64,000 nucleotides of DNA from Sipunculus nudus (Eukaryota; Annelida; Sipuncula; Golfingiida; Sipunculidae), in contig CM049313.1 in assembly GCA_026874595.1 (NCBI GenBank), positions 59,851,159 to 59,915,158 of the forward strand, read 5' to 3'. Positions 52,601-63,400 of the stretch are shown here, piece by piece (position 1 is the first letter of the stretch; each line of letters starts with the position of its first letter). Under the pieces are notes generated by a model. It had not been told where the DNA came from. It did not search any database and saw nothing but the letters and a program-made list of their open reading frames with translations. The position numbers and the translations under genes are program-made.

Positions 52601-55600
52601 CTTATATCATGATACATTTTAATCTTCCCGAAAGACCACCTATCTAATAAGACCACATGTCTATTAAGACCTCCCTTGAGTGAACCAAAGGCTTTCACAT
52701 TGGTTATAACTGACCTGTCTAATAATTTCACGGTATAGATATGTAACAGAATAAAACATCCTTGTGCCACACTTTTGTTTCAGGCCCCAGCCAGCATCCA
52801 CTTGGGTTTACTGGGTCTCCACAAATTCCAAGAAAAGGAAGGAAGGCTACCAAATCTGTGGTTAGTTAAATTTTCAATTTTAAGTTTTATATATTTAAAT
52901 GAAATTGTAACATTTTTTTGTTTAAGATCTTTAATGGCAACAAATAGCATTTTGTTAAATGACCCTTTTGTCAAACATGTTGGGTTTCAGCTTTAGAGAA
53001 AAACTTGAGAGGAAAGTTGTGGTGTACTATTTAATAGATTATATCTGTCATTGATTGTTTTCTTTATTAAAGGGGCCATATAACCTATCTGACCTTTTAT
53101 AAGCTTAAGGTAATCCTTGGGGATTTTATAAAAAATAGGCCAGAAAAACGTGGATATCATCACACACAGGCTGCTTCTTTTCTTTATAGCAACATGTTAA
53201 TGATGAATGGGGGCCTGCTTAAATAAAACAAATTCAACAAAGGCATCTGGCAGCAAGTCATATAAGCCAGAGCTTTGCAAATTGCGTTTTGCAACCAGTG
53301 ACCTTTCTACCTCAGCATATATGCAACCTAGCACCTTAGGTTATATGTTTTTAATGTTTGTCAACATTGCTGTGTTTACAAACATGTTGATAAACAAGTT
53401 CATACATCATTCACAAAGACCTTGCAAGAACTTTTCACAACCAAAATTATCCTTACATCATTAATTTATACACAGAGGAAGCCAGACATCACATAAATAA
53501 TTTATAAAGGTAGGTGAATTGGCACCTTTAATTGTTTAAATTGATTGCATTTTTAGCTCAGCTGACTATAGTCGTGGTAATTTGTCCGTCCTCCATCTGT
53601 CTGGCTGTCTGTCCTTCTGGATGTCTGTCCGTAAGACTGGCACGTTTTGACACCATTCGACCTAGGAATCTGAAATTCGTCATACAGTTAGATGTCCCCA
53701 AAATCTCCTGTCATGCCGAAAAATTGGGTCAATAGGACTTCATTCCTTCGAGATATTAAGGAAAAACCTCAATTTTTTATTAGAAATCTATTTTCACACT
53801 TCAGGACTGCCTAATATCAAAACCACTCATCTGGTTTTCTTCATATTTACCATAAATATTCCTCTATATAGTTCCTATGTACAGAAATTAAGTCCGTATT
53901 ATTTAATTTAAAAAAAGTTATGGGCCCAAACATAATGGACTTTGTAAAAAAAATCAGGAAAGATATTTGGTCACTTAAGACCAAAAGTGTTAAAGGTAGG
54001 GACTTTTTTTCAGTAATACAACTTCAATTAATTGTATACCAATTAGATCAAAATCTGTTACATTTTTTTAAATATTGGCAAAAATATAAAATTAGAACCT
54101 TAAATTTTTGCCCAACTTTGGCCAAGGCACGTTTTTTTCCTGTAAGTACTGTGGATTTAATTTTCACAGCATGTATACATAAGAATTTAATCTGTTAAAA
54201 TCTGAAATTTGAAAATAAAAGCTGCAAAATTAGGCTAGTTATTGAATTTTTTTTAGGCTCTTGTTGTATTCCCTTACATTGTCAAGCAGTCCACTTTGGT
54301 GACAATAGGTCATTCAGTGCTGCTCTCTATGCTCCCTAGGTTGTTGGCATAATGTTATGCAATCCCATCACTAGGGCAAGTCCTCTCTCCACTGAGTTGA
54401 GCTTGATCAGGCTGTCTGCAGTTAATACCATACCACAGGGAGTCCCCCCCCAACCCCATTCTGTTGACAAACCTATAGACCATAGGACTAATAAACAAGA
54501 TAATCTTATAATATTAATGTTAAATAAATTCTTTTTGATGAGACTTGGACAATTTTGATTTTTTAAAGAAAAAAATTTCAGGAATTTAATCCTAATATTC
54601 AAATGTGTAAAATATTAGGATCTAATGTAAGTGCTAACTGACAAGATTTAAGAAGATATAAATACTTTGTAGCATTTCATTCATATCTCTTAAAGTTGGC
54701 GGGGCCTAGGTGTGAATAACACTGTTAACTTAGTATTAAAATTAGGAATATTGGTCAAACTTTGTGGGATTAATTTTTATCTCATATGGCCATATATTTA
54801 ACTTTTGAAAACTTAATTACCTTCACACATTATTTGTTAATGAAATGTTACTTTTATATTACACTTACTGTAGGTCTATTTGTTCCCTTGGTGCATCACT
54901 AAATGGTTTAGCTCATGTCCATTATTCTATAATTTACAGAGTTTCATTTTAGCAGGGCCATTTTCTCATAGCTTTTCTAATGATAATATACATGAACAAG
55001 TGACCCATGGGTCATGGCGCTCAGCTGACTGGAAAGAGATTCGGAAAAGGAAATTTGGTAGTATATACCCATTCAACTGAAGCATCAAACAGATTAAACC
55101 AAACATCCAAGTTTGTGTCTGTATTTATATATCTCAAAAATAGAGAAAATGCATAAACTTTAAACTAGACGACCATAGGTCGAACGCTTGCCGGAAATCG
55201 GAAGTGAAACACAGACGGACAGAAAGAACATAGTGTCGGTTTTCTATTAATGGAATGACTCTCAGGGACATTGCTGAGAATATGTGGCCCGTAGAATGAC
55301 ATATGAGACAAAAGAACAGGCAAGCAGACAAAACTGACAACAAAAGACGAACAGACAGACATAGTGACTTTGTGAGACAAGATTGACACCAGATGACTTA
55401 ACCTAGTTATGGAGAAGATTCAAAGGAAGAAAATGAGTTATAATTTATGTAATTTAGATTAATAGTTTTGGAGGTATGGCGAATTAATGATATACTTGGG
55501 AGGTTCGACTGTAGCGCCCTCTAGCGGACGTATTCCAAAAAACGACAAACGCGTTTCGTATTATTAGTGTATGACAAGAGATGTCCCAGTTTCAAAAGGA

Positions 55601-57398
55601 TTCCGTCAAAGCTGTGGCCTGTAGAATGTTATATGTAAGGCGTAAGAACCAGCAAGCAGGCAACTTTGAGGATAACGGACAAACAGATGGACACACTGAC
55701 AAAGTGACAGAAGATTGAAACCAGATGCCTTAATCAGGTTATGGAGAAGACTCAAAGGAAGAAAATAAGCTATAGTTTATGTATCTGAGGCTTTGGGTGT
55801 AGAGATATGGCCAATACAAGGGTATGTGTGTGAGGGTCGTGTGCAGCGCACACTAGTGGCCATATCCTGAAAATGAAAAATCTGCTTCGAGATATTAGTG
55901 TAAGACATAAGGTGTAATAGTTTCAAAAGGATTCCGTCAAAACTGTGGCCTATAGAATGCTATATGTGAGACGCAAGAAACAGCAAGCAGGTGAATTTGA
56001 GGACAACTGACAAACAGACAGGCACACTGACAAAGTGAATCAAGATTGAGTCCAGATGACTACTCCAGGTTATGGAGACGACTCAAAGAAAGAAAAAAGC
56101 TACAGTTTATGCAACTGAGGTTTATAGTTTTGGAGATATTGCCAAAGCATGATATGTTGGGAGAGGTTCGAGTTCAGCGCCCCCTAGCGGCCATATCCGG
56201 AAAATGAAAAATTGGTTTCGAGATATTAGTGTTAGACTTAAGATGTAATAGTTTCAAAAGGATTCTTTCAAAACTGTGGGCTGTAGAATGCTATATGTGA
56301 GACGCAAGAGCAAGCAGGCGAATTTGAGGACAACTATCAAACAGACAGACACACTGACAAAGTGACACAAAATTGTGACCAGATGACTACACCAGGTTAT
56401 GGAGAAGACTCAGAGGAAGAAAATAAGCTATAGTTTATGTAATTGAGGCTTATAATGTTGGAGATATGGCCAAAATATGATATGTTGGGGAGGTTCGCAT
56501 CCAGCGCCCCCTAGCGGCCCTATCCAAAAAAATGAAAAAAAAAACAAATTTGAGATACTAGGGTAAGACTTGAAATATATCAGTTTTAAAAAAATTCCTG
56601 CAAAACTATGGCCTCCAGGGCAAGATTAATGAAATCTCGAAATATCTCGTTTGATGAGCTATCTTACGAGATATTGCCAGACTTTTAATAAAATCATGTA
56701 GTATTAAACGAATGCAACCTAATGGAAAAAACTAGACCTCTCTAGCATTAAAACTGACAAATTAGTCCATTGATTTTCAAATATGATAATTTTTCCCCGA
56801 AAATGTGTTACCATTGAAACGGCAAATTTGAGTCAAGTACCCACCAGAAGAAAGGCCATTGGATGACGATTAAAATGAGCTATAGTTCAAGTAGATACGA
56901 CTAACAGTTACAAAGATATGAAGAAAAACCCGTTTTGTATACTTTTGATGACCTCGACCTTGATCTTTGACCTATTTGGGCCAAAAATAATAGGGCACCT
57001 AAATTTTCGTTGCCCATCATATCTGAAAGTTTCAAGGTGATTGTGGCAAAATTGTGGCATGGAGAGTGCTAAATGTCAGAAAGAACAACAAGGCCGTTGA
57101 CAAAATCGACAACAACCCTGAAACAGACAGACATACTGACAAGGTTGATCATACCAGGATATGGGCAATGGAAAGACGAACAAAATGGGGTTAGAATGAG
57201 GTTGATACGACAATTTTTGACCAAGTTATGAGGAAAATAAAGTTTCGAGGTTTTTCGATGGCCTTGACCTTGACCTTTAACCTATTTTAACCAAAAACAA
57301 TAGGGCACCTAGAAATTTAATTCTCCATCATCTCTGAAAGTTTCAAGGTGATTGTGGCAAAATTGTGGCCAGGACAGTGCAGACAAACAAACCAACAA

Positions 57399-57429
<31 letters not shown>

Positions 57430-60400
57430 TACGCAACTGACCAACATGCTTGCCGAAATCTTTGATTCCAGCAAGCAACAAACTAGCTGCAAAAGTCGCC
57501 GTGTTATCAGCATTTACGTGAAATCATGTTTTTTTCTCGCCTGACGAGATATAGTACGAGATTTGGCAAGACGAGCAGTTTTATTATGTCAAGACGGCCA
57601 AACGTTACAAAATGGCGAAAACTAGATCCGTCTAGCTGTAAAAGTCGCCGAGTTATAAGCATTTCCGTGTACTCTCGTGTTTTCTCGTTTGATGAGATAT
57701 GGTGCAGGATTTGGCCAGTCTTGTAGATTTGTCATATCAAACTCTCTAAATGTTATGAAATGGCGAAAACTACATCTGTCTAGCTGTAAAAGTTGCCGAG
57801 TTATTAGCATTTCTGTGAAATCTCCTTTTTTATCGTTTCACGAGATATGGTGCGAGATTTGGCCAGTCTTGCAGGTTTGTCATGTCAAGCCGTCCAAATG
57901 TTAATGAATGCCAAAAACTAGACCTGTCTAGCCGTGAAAGTCGCCGACTTATATGCATTTCTGTGAAATCTCGTTTTTCCACATTTGACCAGATATAGTG
58001 CGAGATTTCGCCAAGTATCGCAATTTTACTATGTCAAGTTGGCCAAATGTTACCAAATGCCATAAACTAGACCTGAGTAGCTGTAAAAGTCGCCTAGTTA
58101 TAAGCATTTCCATGATATCTCGTTTTTTTCTCGCTTGACGAGATATGGTGCGAGATTTGGCCTGATTTCTTTTCTGGCGTGTCAAGCTGGTCATATGTTA
58201 TGAAATGCCGAAAACTAGACCTGTGTAGCTGTAAAAGTCGCCGAGTTATAAGCATTTCCGTGAAATCTCGTTTTTTCTCGTTTGACGATAAACCGAGCGA
58301 AATTTGACGAGACTTGCAATTGAATGACTTAAAACCAAGGGGAACAGCCTTATGCAAAAAACTAGACCCTTGAAACATAAATATTAACCGAGATAGAAGC
58401 CAAAAACTGCATATTTTCAGATCGTCAAGTTTAACCCACACATTTGGTAACCATGGTAACGGCAGCACAAAGCTACATGTGCGGAGGAATAAGCCAATGT
58501 TCCTTGTTTAAGATACAACGATAAAAATTGTGCCATGTTTAAAATTATTTTAGATATTGCAGAAAAATGATATGTTACAGTGTTTCAGGTACCACGCCCC
58601 CTGGTGGCTATTTCCAAAAAATGAAAAACTGATTTCGAGATATTTATAAATAACACAAAATATATCAATTTCAAAGCCATTGTTAAAAAAATGCAACCTG
58701 TAGGTCATATTTAATGAAATCTCGAAGACTCGTTTGACGAGAAACGGTGCGAGATTTTGCAAGATTTTTGATTGGATCACCGAGAGCTCACCAAGGGCTA
58801 CAAGATGCAAAAAAATTGACCTCTCCAGCATAAAAACTGACAGAGTTAGAAGCTGAAAACTGCATATTTTCAAAATTCAAAAGTTTTACCCCAAAAATAG
58901 AGAAATCTGGCAATAGCGCACTTTGGCACCTATGCGCAAAAATAAGCCCATGGACCCCAGTTGAAGGTGCTGGGATGGAAATGGCCCAATGTTTAATAGT
59001 TCTGGAGGTATAGCACCAAAACAAATTTTCATGTTTTTTCATCTGCAACGCCCCCTGGCGGCCATTTCCAAAATCTGAAAAAACAATTTCGAGATATTCT
59101 TGTGTTACATAAAATATCTCAGAATCAGTACGATTGCTGCAAATTTGAAAAATATCAGGAAATTCCATGATTTCTCCCCAAAATTGCGTAACCATGGTAA
59201 CAGCAAATTTAAGTAAGCTACATGTCAAAAGAAAGGCCAGGTGATGACGAAAAAAATGAGCTATTGCAGAAGTGGATAAGCCTATTTATGGCGAAGTTAT
59301 AGTGCAAAAACCGTTAACCATACCTGTCGTGACCTTGACCTTGACCTTTGACCTATTTTAACCAAAAACAATAGGGCACCTAGAAATTATGTTTTTTATC
59401 ATCCCTGTAAGTTTCAAGGTGATTGTGGCAAAATTGTGGCCAGGAGAGTGCAGACAAACAAACAGACAAACAGACAAACAGACATACGCAACTGAGCAAT
59501 ATGCTTGCTGAAATCTTTGATTCCGGCAAGCAAAAAAATACAGGTGGCTCCACCAGTCTTCAGAAACTAATAAAAACACTTAATGGTCAATATCCATGCA
59601 ATGAATCATGGTGATCTCTGCATTAGTTGTTCAGATACTTCAGTTTTTGTAACAAATTTTCCATTATTCTATGCTATACTTTGGAGTCCTATATGGGTAA
59701 CAGTGACCTAATTTCTGGTTTCCACAGGCACTTTTCATGGGCCTCCTTGCATGAAAAGAATGAAGATTCTAGGTCCAGTTGTTACAATTTGTGCAAGATG
59801 ACAGCATCCTTAAAGGTCTCAAAAATAGAGAAAAAAATCGAAAAATTGAATAAAATATAGGTTGCACCACCAGTCTGCAGAAACTGATGAAACAATCCAT
59901 AATCAATATCCATGAAAAGAATCATGGTGATCTCTGCATTAGTTGTTCAGATACTTCAGCTTTTGTATCAAATTTTCCGTTATTCTGAGGGATGCTTCGG
60001 ATTCCTATAGCTTGAAGGATATGGGAAACAGAGACCTAATTTCAGGTTTCCACAGACACTGTTGATGGGCCTCCTTGCATGACAAGAATGAAGATTCTAG
60101 GTCCAGTTGTTACTATTAGTACCCTGTTGACAGATAACCACATCTTTAAAGGTCTCAAAAATAGAGAAAAAATTCGTAAAAATTTGAAATAAAATAGAGG
60201 TGGCGCACTAAGTCTGCAGAAACTGATGGAACACCTCATGATCAATATGTATGCCAAAAATCATGACCATCAGTGTTGTAGTTATTGAGATACTGCAGTT
60301 TCTTTATCAAATTTTTCATTATTCTGGGGGTGGGGGGGTATTTTGGAGCCATACAGCTTAAAGGATATGGGTAACAGAGACCTAATTTCAGGTTTCCATG

Positions 60401-63400
60401 GAGACTTTTCATGGGTCTTCCTGTGTGTCAAGAATGAAGATTCTAGGTCCAGTCGTTACGATTTGTACACTGTTGACAGATAACTACATCCTTAAGGTCT
60501 CAAAAATAGAGGGAAATAAATTGTGAAAATTTTAAAAAATACAGGTGGTGCCACCAGTCTGCCGAAACTAATGGAACACCTCTTGATCAATATGTATGGC
60601 AAAAATCATGACCATCAGTGTTGTAGTTATTGAGATGTTGCAGTTTGTTTTTATCAAATTTTCCATTATTCTGGGGGGTAATTGGGAGCCCCACACCTCT
60701 AAGGATATGGGTAACAGAGACCTAATTTCAGGTTTCCATGGAGACATTTCATAGGTCTCTCAGTGTGTCAAGAATGAAGATTCTAGGTCCAGTCTACGAT
60801 TTGTGCCCTGTTAACAGATGTTCAAATTTTTAAAGGTCTCAAAAATAGAGAAAAAATTCGTAAAAAAATTCCTTCCTCTTAAGGGAAGTATGTTAGTGTG
60901 TAAAGACCTGTTTATATACACCTCTGCATATATCTGTGAGTTCTTAATATAGGTGATTCTATGGAATCTGAATTTGCAGGTGTACCAAAGATGCAGATGT
61001 GGTGATTCAGCTCGTTAAAGAAGCAGCAGCCCAGCAAGAACCTCAGGTATATGACTGCTACAGTGAAGCTTTACTGTTTTAGCACACACTGTTATTGGTA
61101 TACTTTATAAATGTTTATGAGTCATATATACCAAGTACATCATATACTAACTTGTGAAGCGTTGGTCGTAGGTATAACCAGCAAGATTAATACATTTCAT
61201 AAATTTGGAATCACAACAGAACATGAAAGATAAATTGTGGGACATCCTGTTTTTCTGAAAGGCAGAAGGTACAAAGGCACTCGACCACCATAAAATAAAG
61301 TGAAAAATGTCATAAATTAGGGAAATATCAGCCCTGGCCCCTGTCTTTGTCAGCATTTATCTTTACCAACAAGTTGATTGCTTTTTCTCATCAGGAAATG
61401 CTTTAGTATAACTGGGAAGTAAAATTAACTAGAAAAGCACACAGAGAGCACAGACCTCTGCCAAGGCAGCTTGTTACCCCCTTATGGCATTTTTTCCTGT
61501 AAAAAGTTCCTTGATTCAGATGGTGATACATATCACACCCAAAATTTAATCATTGTTCCTTGTATCATTGCCAAGCTGTCTTGAAAATTTCATAAAAATC
61601 TGTTATTAACTTTTGAGTAATATTGGTTACAGACAAAAAACAGACAAACACCAGCAAAAACATAACCTCCTTGGCAGTAGTAATAAAGGATCTGAAGGAA
61701 GAAATAATTCTGCATCTACATTTTGGTACCAAAAAAAACATCATAATTGTCATTTTATTTATGATCTCATGACCAGTTAGCCCTACAAATGTATGAACAT
61801 TTGTAATTAGGGCCATCAGTAAATGTGAAGGCTGACAGACCAGCAAACCCAGGAAAACTGAAAACGTGATCTATTCAGATCAACTTGAAGGAAGAAAATT
61901 TGTTCAGTTACCAATTGTGTTAAACGTAAGTTCAGACAGCTCAGTTTAACATATAAAATTCAGTGAAATAAGGTCTCTGTTTTTTTTTTAGGTGGAGAAT
62001 GTGGATGTAGAGTTGGTCCGTCAGCTGTCTTTCACAGCCCAGGGCTGTTTTGCTCCGCTTTGTGCAGCGCTTGGAGGATTTGTGGCTCAGGAAGCTCTGA
62101 AAAGTATCACCGGAAAGTTTACCCCCTTGTCTCAGTGGGTGAGTCAAGATTATTATAAGGATTGCAGCGATACATTATCTCATGATCCATTGCATATTTG
62201 TGTACTTTTCTTGTGAAAGAGTACATTATACGATACATATACTGTGGTTGGCTTTATATTCACGAGGCTAAAATTTTGCGATTTCTTCATTTTGAAAGTT
62301 CGCAAGAGTTTTATTTTTGCAATGCACCAGAAATTGTAAAATATATAAGTACATCAGTATTTGTATTTGTTTAAAATTTAGAATAAATCCTACAATACTT
62401 CATTTCTGGTTCAGTCATTAACTTATATAAGGTTTGCTGATTAGGTTGTTTGTAAAGGTGTGAAAACTAATATTTTTTCTGTACAAGTGCATTTGTTCAG
62501 TTAAGTTGATGAGGCATGTTATTCCTGAGGGTTTCATATTCACCGTTATTTCACATAGGGGAATATTGCGCAATAAAAACCCCCGCAAAAAAAAGGCAAC
62601 TACAGTAAATTAGTAGAACCAGAGTTCATATTCCAAGTCTTTGCTCTTCTTTGCTCAAGTTTGATCAAACAATCAGATGCTAGTTAACTGATTTTCAGCC
62701 AATAATGTTTGACTTTACATGTTCTGGACAGCTGACTCATAAAGTTAAATGTCAGACTTAGTTCTTCTGAAATACTGATACAATGCTTGACTTTTATATG
62801 CAGACATGACGTATTATGTTATACCCATGGTCCTTCTACTTACTAATATATTACCTCGCCTGAGTTTGATTACAGGCAAAATCCACATATATTTTATTAG
62901 GTCAGAGGTCAGTTTGTGGTGTTGCCACAATAACTTTCCAGGAATATAATGGATTTTGATAAAACTCAACAGAAATATAAATCAATATAATTTCTTGCCT
63001 AAGTTTGATGTCCAGCAAAATCCATGCATATTTAGGTTATGAGGTCAGAGGTCACCAGACTTTGGTAGCGCTGCAATGACTTACTAAAAATCTGATGGAT
63101 TTTCATGAAACACATTTTGACTATTAACCAACACAGTTTCATACCTGTAATAACATTCTCATCAGAATTCAAGCATATATAATGAAGTCAGAAGTCACAA
63201 GATAAGTGACAGGCTTATTAAGCACTATTTGCAATGCTCTTGTTATCACTTGTGAAGCATTACAGCCCTAATTAAATATTTTTATTTTGTCACAAACATT
63301 TGATAAATATTTTATTAAACGACCGATCAGATAAAAAGAGAAAATAATCAAATCTTGCTTTTACTTGACATTACAGACTGATGTGTTAGTCTAATAAAAT

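Noticed and set aside
57526-59228. Long open frames on both strands, up to 146 codons
   Set aside because: They sit in tandem repeats, read through on both strands and show no protein family; best explained by repeat composition.
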